From NCBI RefSeq assembly GCF_015706575.1, contig NW_024037058.1:14529547-14593546 (forward strand): a DNA stretch of 64,000 nt, written 5' to 3'. Positions 52,144 through 63,560 of this stretch are shown here, piece after piece (position 1 is the stretch's first letter; each line of letters starts with the position of its first letter). The position numbers and the translations under genes are program-made. The notes under the pieces are model-generated. The model had not been told where the DNA came from and did no database searches. It saw only the letters and a list, made by a program, of their open reading frames with translations. The stretch is from Patiria miniata. Its lineage: Eukaryota; Echinodermata; Asteroidea; Valvatida; Asterinidae.

Positions 52144-53391
52144 TCGGTATTGGGGAACAGAAGTATGCACCTGCTCCATGGTTAATATCACCATTGAGGT
52201 TTTTCTACCCTCATGATATCACCAAAAACCTTGGGCATTTGAACATTGATCTCTTGAAGCACACCAGAGGTCAGAGATGGAATGCCCTTCACGAAAATTC
52301 TTTTCATAGCATAACCAACTGCAATTAGAATTGTTCTGAAAAAAATGCCTAAGTTAACTACTTGTAGTTGTCGAATAAATAGCCTATAAATGTACACAAA
52401 AGCCATGGCCTCTGCCAATTATGAATTTTTCCATATCGGATCATTACTTATATTGCATATAGAACTTAAATTGTATATATATAGTATATACGAATTGTTT
52501 GATCTCAAAGTAAACAACTGTTTAAGATGTTTGACTTTAACAGTCGATACTGCTCAATAAGATTCAATTCCATCTTCAGACTCAAGTCCCAAAACCACTT
52601 TGACTAGTCATCTGCTACCTGTGTGATGTAATTACTTATAAAGTTTTATAATAAGAGGACCACTTGACATCTGTAGTGTAAGTTTTAACTCAACCTTTTA
52701 TAATGCATAGCAAACATGTCAGAGAAACTTGGTACGATCAAAACATGCATTGTGACAATATACAAATGTAGGCACAAATGCACATGGAGGGGGTGGCGGC
52801 CAACTCTTTTTGCACCACTCTTAAGTTAATTTGTCTACTCTAAAACCGGCACATTGTAACTTTCTAAAACTATCAATTAAGGCATAACAAAAACTGGTTA
52901 TATTTTCGTACTCTTAATTTTAATGCATCTGGGAAGTTTCAAATGAATTCGATCTGCCACTCTCATGCGCACTACCGGTACCATGCACTTGTGCATGTGT
53001 GTACATTATCAATGGGAACAGTTGTTCAATTATGAATGGGAGCTCTGTTTTCATGCTTTCAAAACAACTAAAATAAAACGCCGGCACCGGGCTAGTTCTG
53101 CCCCATATCACAGTTCCTAATTGTTTGCTGGGTAGTGACATGGCCTCGACTCTATTCTCATAAAATTGGGTAAGCCTGAGGGGCAAAACAAGATGTAAAA
53201 CGATAAGAATGAAGCCCCTGTTATTACAGACAATACTCAATGGCCTTCTGTGCGATAATAACACAATCGATAAGCCGGTTATTCAGAGGAATCAAGCGAA
53301 TCGGAATTCGGAATAATTGAACTTACTTTTTGGTTTCACGGTCTCCCTTTGAAATGGGGGATTTTTTTATTGAAAGCCCAAAACTGCGAAC

Positions 53392-53490
53392 AAGTATATA
53401 ATATGCGACTGAAGTTCTGCTTTACGTGCACACACATCATTCTGTGATTTTGACAACGAGCAACAAGACAACGAGCAGCAAGTCCGAATC
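53392..53490 (+). promoter_or_regulatory. Candidate TATA promoter and first exon (copy 1)
   Basis: A TATATAATATGCG box near 53395 is followed about 100 nt later by a donor-like GTGAGTACATG (53491) after GACAACGAGCAGCAAGTCCG. The arrangement resembles a promoter with a short noncoding first exon. No coding exon that would follow was recognised, so support is weak. The same arrangement occurs in copy 2 at about 58138-58237. Confidence 0.25.
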
Positions 53491-54033
53491 GTGAGTACAT
53501 GTATTAATATGAAACCTCAATAATTTCTTAACTTGTATACAAGTCGCAAAACTCTTCCACAAATTAAGGACCTGATATTTCGTTCTTGGGAGATTTTATT
53601 TCAATACTGCAAACACAGGGCGTTTTTCTTTTTCGTTTCCCTTTGAGAAACTACGATACGATACTACGCTATTTTTAGGATCGTTTCGGGAGAGTGACCT
53701 GTCACGTGCGAGGAATCAACCAATAATAAAGAAAAAGGCTTTCGATTTTCAAAGGAGTCGGATTTTCATGTGACACCGGTACGAGAACGAATTTCGGGGG
53801 TCACAATTTGTCGATCGTACCACGATCTGACCTATCTCAGTTTTTGCCATTTCGAGAAAAACGCGTTTGAAGTTGGGCCTATTCTGCATCCACTCTGTCA
53901 CCCAGAACACTAATTGTTGTGGACTCAGTTTTTATATATAATAAAAATGGATAGTTGAATTATGATTTTAAATTGTTTCTAAGGCAAAAACTCATCATTA
54001 CCAGGTGAAAAATAGGCGCCAAATCATATTTCA

Positions 54034-54139
54034 TGCGCGCGAACGGCGACCTATCTAGATAGGTCACTTCGTGAAAATTTAATTTTCATTTTTCATGCGC
54101 GCGAACGGCGACCTATCCAGATAGGTCACTTCGTGAAAC
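54034..54139 (+). repeat. Direct repeat carrying an 18-bp perfect palindrome
   Basis: The unit CATGCGCGCGAACGGCGACC with TATCTAGATAGGTCACTTCG occurs twice, about 64 bp apart. The core GACCTATCTAGATAGGTC is a perfect palindrome in the first unit and altered by one base in the second. The pair is repeated in copy 2 at about 58776-58882. Confidence 0.85.
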
Positions 54140-55561
54140 GAACAATTTCGATTTCTCTGTGGCTGATAGTGACTTATTCTCAGACAACACACAAAACCAC
54201 ACAGTGAGAGTTGATTTGACTTTTCTGGCATAGATTTTTCGAGCCGCTAATTTATTTCTCCTCGGTCAATGTTTAACTGTATTAAATGTCCGTAAATACG
54301 TTAACAAGCTATAACATACCAATAATTACCTATTTGCTAAAAGATATTTGCCTTAGAAACATTTTAAACAAGCTAAAGATGGGGCACGCTTGCCCAAAAT
54401 ACTTGCCATGCTTGGCATCACTGGGCCCGAAACCTTGGCACGCTTGCCAACCATTCACTAGCCCCACCAGAAAAAGTGGATGCTAGCCAAAGTGTTTTGT
54501 CAAATGACTTTAGTATTTGTCACGTGACTTTAGTATTTATATGCCTATATTACTCAAGAAGTTATTTGTAGTTAAAGCACACCGATTTGGTCCACCGCTC
54601 GTAGATACGGTTGGCATGCCCCATCAGTACAAATGGGTGCTTGGCGTACTTTTTTACAAAGATTAAACACAACTTGTTAAAAGTTTAACGTCCAAATTCA
54701 AAGGTTTTACTTAAGAACTATTCACCCAACTTGTTTATTTAGTTTGAATTGAGGCACTGCCCGTCGCTCCCAGCCAACTTCGCCAAACGCGCAACGCACG
54801 CCCCATGGGACGACAGGCAGTACCCTCACACCCTTACCCCGAAGAGTAGAACCCCAAAAGAGAAAGACTGAACGAAACAAATACTAGCGCCAGGGTTATA
54901 CTGGAGTTGTGTATAACTATTACCAACTGAGGATAGAGTGCGAACTGCTACCATTTCTTTCTTTTTTTAAAGAGTTAATGTTGCAAACATCATTAATGCT
55001 GTAACCTCATCGGCATGCTTGCCACAAATCTTTGGCACTCTTCCTAAACCACACAAGCTGCCTCTTTGAAATTTTGAAAATTAAACATGCATAATAATAA
55101 TACACATTACAAAGTTAGGTATTATAATCATACGCCACAACTTGATCATTGGATAACGTTTGTCAAAAGAGGTAAAACTAATTACAAATGTTGATATATT
55201 TCTCAAACCAATCCTGATCGATATAGATTCAATTGATACAAAGGGGGAAATGTTAGTGGCTACCTTCTAAGCTGGCCTACAAAGTGGCAAAACCATTCGT
55301 GGACAAAAAGAGGACGAAATGTACTATTTTCCCGTGAGTAGATCTAATCTAAATCAGTAAGGGGAAATATCCCCAACATATCAACCTCCTATTGTGAGTA
55401 TCACTAACGTGAACTAAACAAATTAGCTAGTATTGCTCCTGAAAAAGGCGAAAAGCCAGTACGAAACCCATCCTGGTGGAAAAGATCGAAAAAATTCCCT
55501 TCCGGCTCCCAAATAGGCGACCAAGTTTTCTTTGTAGTTTTTGGAGCAAAATTATCTGGAG

Positions 55562-55596
55562 GCATAAAGATTTTTTTTTTTTTTTTTTTTACTTTT
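55562..55596. repeat. Poly-T tract in duplication copy 1
   Basis: A run of about 20 T, which in copy 2 (about 60233-60250) is interrupted by an A. It marks a slippage-prone difference between the copies. Confidence 0.8.
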
Positions 55597-56537
55597 CAAT
55601 TGTTTATGTTATCTTCCAAAAGTACAATTATTAATTAAATCCCCCTAAAACAATGAACTTGTTGAAGTAGCCGTTATTCAATGTAAACAGTCAATGTATA
55701 GCTATAGTTAGTCATTTAAACTGTTACCTGAAGATGAGTGTTCCGTGTTCAATGTAAAATAAAATACTGTACAAAATAGCCAGGACTATGTACAACCTAC
55801 AATCCAATACAATGACATCAAAAGCATGAATGCAATTTAGAAAATTCCAAGTTGTAATTTACTTAGCAATATTCATTTCATGTCAAGAAATGTTTCTAAC
55901 CAGCTTTATCTGTTCCTTGTTTTTGAAGCCCAATTTATTTTTTTTTTGAAAAATCATAACCAGCAGGAGGCTTAAGTACGGTGCATCAACGTTAACATGA
56001 CAATGGGAAATATTATTACACTTACAGGTAGGCCTACATATGAATAGTACAATTTTCAATTATTTAGCTTGACCCACCCACCCACAAGTTGGAAAAATAG
56101 TCGAAATTTTAAAACATTGAAAATTCTGAATGGCCCCTTAACCAATGTTTTTTTTTAGGAAAAGATGGTGGTGTACTCATTACTCATTGCCTGCCTTTAT
56201 TGCGATGTCACATAAAAATTTTAAAAAATGGTTTCTTTTTTGGGGGGGGGGGCATGACCCCCTTTGGCCCCCCCCCCCCCCCCCCCCCCATGGATCCGCC
56301 CTTGGCCAAGCTCGGCACGAAGGGATACAAATTTTTACAGACACAAAGATGGTAACAGCTGAAACGACAGACGAACGAAAATCTTTTTTTGCCTGGAATT
56401 GAATTATTTATTTTAGTTGAAATATAGTTGAGCGTACTATATTATTATCAGAGCCATAAAGTATAATTTCCATCAGAGGATTACGTTTGAATAAAATAAC
56501 GAACGTTACTTCAAAGATTTAATCAGAAATTAATTAT

Positions 56538-56981
56538 ATGGATTGTAAAGGTATTTACAAATTATCGGATATTTTGAAACGTCATGTTCGTGATAAAGAA
56601 ACCGTTAAATACTCAGGAAAAATGGGTTCCCATGCACCATGCATGGGTTCTCTTACAACTAAAAAGGACTCCACAAAAACGTTTTTTCCGGAATGCACAA
56701 TAATAGAAAAATCCAGTGTTTTAATTTTATTGGTAAGATTTGGTAACAACGGGAGCATGGCTCCCTGTGGTTTGTGTTTCAATACAACAGCTATAGCATT
56801 TGCAGGTAGACCTTCAGTTTATCAGTCCAAAAACGAAAAGTGCAAGCCGCAGTTCAAATACTTTCGGTGCCCCCCAGGTGCCCCCGAGATGTTTCACCCC
56901 AGTTACGCCCGTATGTACTGGTCCAGCTCTGGGCCAGTTATGGATTGGTTTTATTGGATTATTTCCAGCATTATGTATTGA
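56538..56981 (+). other. 147-codon open frame in duplication copy 2
   Basis: This is the second copy of the frame at 48920-49363, with Leu changed to Phe in KYFRCPPG. No promoter, splice signal or family match was seen. Confidence 0.2.
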
Positions 56982-57428
56982 CCCAGAATCGATCCACTAA
57001 ATACTGGTTTTAAGCCCCCCAAAAATAAGTCGGTCCCTGGTCAGCACGCGCGTCGATTTTAATCATGCGCGTCAATCTTTTTTTTTTTCCAAAATGTTCC
57101 GCGGTAGTTCCAACAGCGCCCTCTATTGCCGCACCTCCTCTTTTACCAAAGAGCACCAAGGAAAGGGAAATTGCACCAAGGCAAATGATCGAAAGCACCA
57201 AGGCAAATTATGGAGGAAACCAATGTACATGAGGACACAAAAAAAGCAAAATAGTACCCCACCTTGTCTGTACAATCCAAGCAAGAAGGGAAAAAAAAAA
57301 ACCGCGTTGCCGCGTCAATTCTTGAACTTTGGTCTGACCAGAGACCGAATATTTTTTGGGGGCCTTATTCTGGCATCACGTGCTGGCCCAGTTATGTTCC
57401 GCGCCGCTCCAATTCGAGAAGGCCAGCA

Positions 57429-57796
57429 TTAGGCCAAAAAAAGTCTCCGGTTTCTGGTATGCGCGCGCGTTGCCGTAGCCATGCGCGTCGGCAAAATGAA
57501 AAAGGTTTTTTTTTTCAATAAAAGATGATGTCTAAAAACCGCCAAATTCACTGGTTTGACTGGAATCCTGCAGCTGCACAATTTTAACGTGTTTTTAGAT
57601 GGGGTTATGATCGAGAATAAGCTTTATGTGGCCTCCCTGGACTCCCATATATTTGCACTTAGTTTAGTCGGGCACCATTTGCAGTCATCAGCCGACATTT
57701 GAAGCAAAAAAAAAAACAGGTATAAAAAAAGCTGCGTCGCCGCACCAATTTTGGGCAAGCTCCATACCAGAAACCGGAGACTTTTTTTAGGCCTTA
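57429..57796. repeat. MITE family C, copy 3 (inside duplication copy 2)
   Basis: Produced by the tandem duplication, so it is a sister of 49829-50197 rather than an independent insertion. Confidence 0.9.
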
Positions 57797-60713
57797 GGCT
57801 AGTACCGTTGTACCGGTAAAACGCCGGCACCGGGCTAGTTCTGCCCCATATCCCAGTTCCTAATTGTTTGCTGGGTAGTGACATGGCCTCGACTCTATTC
57901 TCATAAAATTGGGTAAGCCTGAGGGGCAAAACAAGATGTAAAACGATAAGAATGAAGCCCCTGTTATTACAGACAATACTCAATGGCCTTCTGTGCGATA
58001 ATAACACAATCGATAAGCCGGTTATTCAGAGGAATCAAGCGAATCGGAATTCGGAATAATTGAACTTACTTTCTGGTTTCACGGTCTCCCTTTGAAATGG
58101 GTGGGTTTTTTTATTGAAAGCCCGAAACTGCGAACAAGTATATAATATGCGACTGAAGTTCTGCTTTACGTGCACACACATCATTCTGTGATTTTGACAA
58201 CGAGCAACAAGACAACGAGCAGCAAGTCCGAATCGTGAGTACATGTATTAATATGAAACCTCAATAATTTCTTAACTTGTATACAAGTCGCAAAACTCTT
58301 CCACAAATTAAGGACCTGATATTTCGTTCTTGGGAGATTTTATTTCAATACTGCAAACACAGGGCGTTTTTCTTTTTCGTTTCCCTTTGAGAAACTACGA
58401 TTCGATACTACGCTATTTTTAGGATCGTTTCGGGAGAGTGACCTGTCACGTGCGAGGAATCAACCAATAATAGGGAAATAGGCTTTCGATTATCATAGGA
58501 GTCGGATTTTCATGTGACACCGGTACGAGAACGAATTTCGGGGGTCACAATTTGTCGATCGTACCACGATCTGACCTATCTCAGTTTTTGCCATTTCGAG
58601 AAAAACGCGTTTGAAGTTGGGCCTATTCTGCATCCACTCTTTCACCCAGAACACTAATTGTTGTTGACTCAGTTTTTATATATAATAAAGTTGGATAGTT
58701 GAATTATGATTTTAAATTGTTTCTAAGGCAAAAACTCATCATTACCAGGTGAAAAATAGGCGCCAAATCATATTTCATGCGCGCGAACGGCGACCTATCT
58801 AGATAGGTCACTTCGTGAAAATTTAATTTTCATTTTTCATGCGCGCGAACGGCGACCTATCCCGATAGGTCACTTCGTGAAACGAACAATTTCGATTTCT
58901 CTGTGGCTGATAGTGACTTATTCTCAGACAACACACAAAACCACACAGTGAGAGTTGATTTGACTTTTCTGGCATAGATTTTTCGAGCCGCTAATTTATT
59001 TCTCCTCGGTCAATGTTTAACTGTATTAAATGTCCGTAAATACGTTAACAAGCTATAACATACCAATAATTACCTATTTGCTAAAAGATATTTGCCTTAG
59101 AAACATTTTAAACAAGCTAAAGATGGGGCACGCTTGCCCAAAATACTTGCCATGCTTGGCATCACTGGGCCCGAAACCTTGGCACGCTTGCCAACCATTC
59201 ACTAGCCCCACCAGAAAAAGTGGATGCTAGCCAAAGTGTTTTGTCAAATGACTTTAGTATTTGTCACGTGACTTTAGTATTTATATGCCTATATTACTCA
59301 AGAAGTTATTTGTAGTTAAAGCACACCGATTTGGTCCACCGCTCGTAGATACGGTTGGCATGCCCCATCAGTACAAATGGGTGCTTGGCGTACTTTTTTA
59401 CAAAGATTAAACACAACTTGTTAAAAGTTTAACGTCCAAATTCAAAGGTTTTACTTAAGAACTATTCACCCAACTTGTTTATTTAGTTTGAATTGAGGCA
59501 CTGCCCGTCGCTCCCAGCCAACTTCGCCAAACGCGCAACGCACGCCCCATGGGACGACAGGCAGTACCCTCACACCCTTACCCCGAAGAGTAGAACCCCA
59601 AAAGAGAAAGACTGAACGAAACAAATACTAGCGCCAGGGTTATACTGGAGTTGTGTATAACTATTACCAACTGAGGATAGAGTGCGAACTGCTACCATTT
59701 CTTTCTTTTTTTAAAGAGTTAATGTTGCAAACATCATTAATGCTGTAACCTCATCGGCATGCTTGCCACAAATCTTTGGCACTCTTCCTAAACCACACAA
59801 GCTGCCTCTTTGAAATTTTTGAAAATTAAACATGCATAATAATAATACACATTACAAAGTTAGGTATTATAATCATACGCCACAACTTGATCATTGGATA
59901 ACGTTGTCAAAAGAGGTAAAACTAATTACAAATGTTGATATATTTCTCAAACCAATCCTGATCGATATAGATTCAATTGATACAAAGGGGGAAATGTTAG
60001 TGGCTACCTTCTAAGCTGGCCTACAAAGTGGCAAAACCATTCGTGGACAAAAAGAGGACGAAATGTACTATTTTCCCGTGGGTAGATCTTATCTAAATCA
60101 GTCCCCAACATATCAACCTCCTATTTTGAGTATCACTAACTAAAGATCGAAAAAAATCCCTTCCGGCTCCCAAATAGGCGACCAAGTTTTCTTTGTAGTT
60201 TTTGGAGCAAAATTATCTGGAGGCATAAACATTTTTTATTTTTTTTTTTTACTTTTCAATTGTTTATGTTATCTTCCAAAAGTACTATTATTAATTAAAT
60301 CCCCTTAAAACAATGAACTTGTTGAAGTAGCCGTTATTCAATGTAAACAGTCAATGTATAGCTATAGTTAGTCATTTAAACTGTTACCTGAAGATGAGTG
60401 TTCCGTGTTCAATGTAAAATAAAATACAGTACAAAATAGCCAGGACTATGTACAACCTACAATCCAATACAATGACATCAAAAGCATGAATGCAATTTAG
60501 AAAATTCCAAGTTGTAATTTACTTAGCAATATTCATTTCATGTCAAGAAATGTTTCTAACCAGCTTTATCTGTTCCTTGTTTTTGAAGCCCAATTTTTTT
60601 TTTTTTGAAAAATCATAACCAGCAGGAGGCTTAAGTACGGTGCATCAACGTTAACATGACAATGGGAAATATTATTACACTTACAGGTAGGCCTACATAT
60701 GAATAGTACAATT

Positions 60714-61299
60714 GGGCTGCTAAAGATCTGGGTCAAGCACGTAAACGCACAACATGTGGTTAAATGTATGTCTACAGATCATATAACTTAGCGAACACTT
60801 TATGTTGTATTATCCTCCTCAATGCCATCATGCTTTTAAATCGCGTCAACTTAATTGAAATGGATGTCCATAGAATTTAATAGGTCATGGTCAAAAAAGT
60901 GTGCCGCTTTTTCTGTTGACAGCTTTTTTCCTGTTGACAGTTATTTTCCTGATATTCGCCTTTAGGCAACAGTTTATAATCTGGACGCCAAACTGGCCAA
61001 ATTGCTGGACGATCAGTACCAACCGAACTTGACAAGATGTCCAACCTTGGAAGACCTCTATGTTGCAAATCTGAAGAGCATTCGATGGTATGAGTCCCGG
61101 TCCGAAACCAATTTGTAGCGTGTGCTATCCCCTGGCATCCTGCAACAGAAAATACTCAAAGCAGCAGCTATCTTTTGCAAACATATCTATCTTTTAAATG
61201 TATTCATTTATTTTTTGTTGATGTGTTCGTTAGGTTGTTTGTTTGTTGGGATGTTGGGGTGTTTGTTTTATTTGTTTTGTCAGGGTGTTTGTTATCATT
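60714..61299. other. Unique flank right of the duplication
   Basis: No gene was recognised. A GTTTGTTTGTTGG-rich stretch at about 61226-61290 leads into the next element. Confidence 0.4.
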
Positions 61300-61345
61300 G
61301 AGTGGTCGGGCACAACCCGACCACTCTTTGGATCTGTTACGATTA

Positions 61346-61406
<61 letters not shown>

Positions 61407-62674
61407 TTTTTTTCCGGACAATACTTCTCCGCGGGTTTTCTCTTAAACGGTATATGGTATGAACTTGTAACTTCCACTATATATCGGGGGTTTTTGTCGT
61501 GTACGTGAACTCACTTGACCTTTACTTCCGGGTCTACCGGAAGGTCAAAGTTAGGTGAATTCAAAATGAAGACCTTAGCCTGACATCAAAACAAAGCAGC
61601 ATTTCTTCCAGATGGTTCACGGTATGATCACTAAACCTTGTGTGAACTTGAACCATGTTACGAAGATGTTATAATTTTGTTACGTCATCATGACGTCATC
61701 AGGTAACAAATTACAAGCGATTTAAGGGCAAATTTTGACAAAATAGTTTGCGTTATATCTTTTGAACTAAATAGAGTATCGTGTTCGTTTTTTCTTGAGG
61801 TTGTAGACTATGCCGTGAGGAACATTTCGTATTCCCGGACGCAAAACCGCTTGACCTTTACTTCCGGTGTTACCGGAAGTGCAATAAAAACTGAATATAA
61901 CTCAAAAGCGGAAGCATTTTACTACAGACATATATATTATGAAAATGTTAAGTGAGGATGCAAGACGCAAAAAACAGTGTGATGACGTCATCATCCGAAA
62001 GGGCGCCCCCTATCGGCACATAAAATAGAGTTTCCCTTCTTTAATTGTAAAACCATCCGTCCAAATTTTACCAAATCGCCCCTTGACATTCTCTAATTAA
62101 CCTCAGATAACTTCGCAAGGTTTCAAATTCATGACGTCATCAGACCAGAAGTTACTTTAAGGAGAATTTGAAAAAGATCATAGTTTTAATTTAATTCTAT
62201 CATTTGATCCCTGTCATATCTTCGTAGTCCAAATACTGATATCCATTACAATGTTCACCTTTGGATCTCTAATGCTGTGACGTCATCAAACCGAAGTTAG
62301 GTGTTATCAATACGCCATCAAACCGGAAGTTAGGTGTTATTAATACAAATAATTATATTTCCCATATTTTCATACGTTATTTTAACTTTACAATGAAAAA
62401 TTATCCTCTCCAAACTTTATCAGTATTCACTAACCATTTTTGACTGATGACGTCATCAAACCAGAAATAACTTTTTGTGTGCATAGAATGTTTACTGAAA
62501 TTAATCACACTGTAAAGATACCTTTTTGAAACATTGACTGTACTTAAAGGAATTTAATTTTGTGATCCTTTTTTCTACATAAACTTATATTCCTAACTTA
62601 ACTGGGCAGTGTATAATGAAAAGGCTGTCCGCCCGACCACTCTGCGTTTGTAACTCAACAAACGCGAAACTCTA
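61300..62674 (+). mobile_element. Helitron-like non-autonomous candidate
   Basis: The 5' side has a perfect 11-bp stem hairpin GAGTGGTCGGG-CACAA-CCCGACCACTC (61300-61326) followed by a CTTT microsatellite. The 3' side repeats CCCGACCACTCTGCG and then has a GCGTTTG..CAAACGC hairpin, GAAACT and CTAGT before an ATT-rich target. A hairpin shortly before CTRR is the known 3' signature of Helitrons. The interior repeats TGACGTCATC and ACCGGAAGTTAGGTGTTAT. No Rep/helicase is present. Confidence 0.5.
61348..61408. repeat. CTTT microsatellite
   Basis: About fifteen CTTT units lie just behind the 5' hairpin of the Helitron-like candidate. Such microsatellites inside the element are known from related non-autonomous families. 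Confidence 0.95.
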
Positions 62675-63459
62675 GTTATTATCATTATTATTATATAATC
62701 TACAGCATCCCACAAATGGGCGACAGGTTTTTTTTTTTTTTTTTTATTCATTTGGCAAGTCACATCTGGATTTTGGCAACATGCCATGTGGGGGTGACAA
62801 ATTGGAGTCACCCTATTGTTAGAACGACCCTTAGGACAAGGAATGTTTGTGTTGCAAATTATCTAGCTCGAGAAAATCACCAAATTTCGTGAAGAAAAGA
62901 TAAGTGGTAAACTTGGATTAGGTGATAGTTTAGGTTTGTGCACAAGTCTATGGTAAAGTCTCGCTGTTATAGCATTAGTAGAAATTATTACTATTTAATT
63001 ATTAAAGTTTGCAGTATAGTATTTCATTATAATTTTAAATGTTAGTATAAATTCCTATGGCTTCACAAGTTGGCCCAGGTGACAGAAAAGGATGCCAAGC
63101 TAAACAGGAGAGAAACTATACCTCGAATGAATAGGTCCCCCTTAATTGTGTGAAAAAGAATCGAGCATTTTGCTGCAATCATACAAGGTTGGGTTAATTA
63201 CACATTGTCAAGCGGAGCCTACTGCGTTTTTGGACTCTTTGGCCAGGTTACTTGGGTTAACAATTAACATGCCTTTTCAAAATAGGTTAAGATAGTGCCC
63301 ATCCAGTGATCTCAGATCTGCCAACCTGCTCCGAAAGCAGCTGCTCTGACAAACAGCGATCATGTCATGTTTGGCCAAAATCGCACATTTATGTGGAAGT
63401 ACTATCTTATATTAGGAACTGTCAAGATTAATCATGCCAGTGGGGACACTGTCACTCCT
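62675..63459. other. Unassigned sequence
   Basis: It contains a 19-nt T run near 62728 but no gene, RNA or clear inverted ends. Confidence 0.4.
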
Positions 63460-63476
63460 CTTCTCTTTCTTCTTCT

Positions 63477-63508
<32 letters not shown>

Positions 63509-63560
63509 TTCTTCTTCTTCTTCTTCTTCTTCTTCTTCTTCTTCTTCTTCTTCTTCTTTT
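63460..63560. repeat. CTT microsatellite
   Basis: More than 25 CTT/TTC units with a few interruptions near the left edge. The leucine-rich frame read through it is an artefact of the repeat. Confidence 0.95.

Larger units (their letters stand above)
50223..53078. mobile_element. 2.86-kb segment with long imperfect inverted arms, absent from copy 2
   Basis: The segment lies between two TAAAA words (50218-50222 and 53074-53078), and copy 2 has a single TAAAA at that point. Left arm 50891-51551 and right arm 52550-53020 are inverted: shared words include GAAGATGGAATTGAATCTTA, GATGACTAGTCA, GGCCGCCACCCCCTCCATGT, CAAGTTTCTCTGACAT and CTTCCCAGATGCATTA. No transposase was seen. It is either a foldback-type insertion with a 5-bp target duplication or ancestral sequence lost from copy 2. 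Confidence 0.7.
48451..56054 (+). repeat. Large tandem duplication, copy 1 (7.6 kb)
   Basis: The segments 48451-50222 and 53079-56054 recur directly behind as copy 2 with very high similarity by eye (roughly 1-2% differences plus a few small gaps). Copy 1 also contains 50223-53078, which copy 2 lacks. The junction between copies (56050-56060) can be explained by a 3-nt ATT shared by the two original borders. Confidence 0.93.
56055..60713 (+). repeat. Large tandem duplication, copy 2 (4.66 kb)
   Basis: This is a direct repeat of copy 1 without the 2.86-kb segment. It also lacks about 13 and about 74 nt relative to copy 1 near 55367 and 55405, and differs by scattered single bases. Homology ends at ATT, where the sequence becomes GGGCTGCTAAAG. 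Confidence 0.93.

Noticed and set aside
54286-54486. 66-aa frame identical in both duplication copies (also at 59030-59230)
   Set aside because: Identity is expected from the recent duplication; no domain or start context supports a gene.
48451-60713. The duplicated unit as an LTR retroelement with long direct terminal repeats
   Set aside because: The copies abut directly with no internal coding region, and no reverse transcriptase, integrase or primer-binding site is visible; a segmental tandem duplication fits better.
61175-61462. Phe/Leu/Ser-rich open frames at 61.2-61.5 kb
   Set aside because: They are translations of the CTTT microsatellite.
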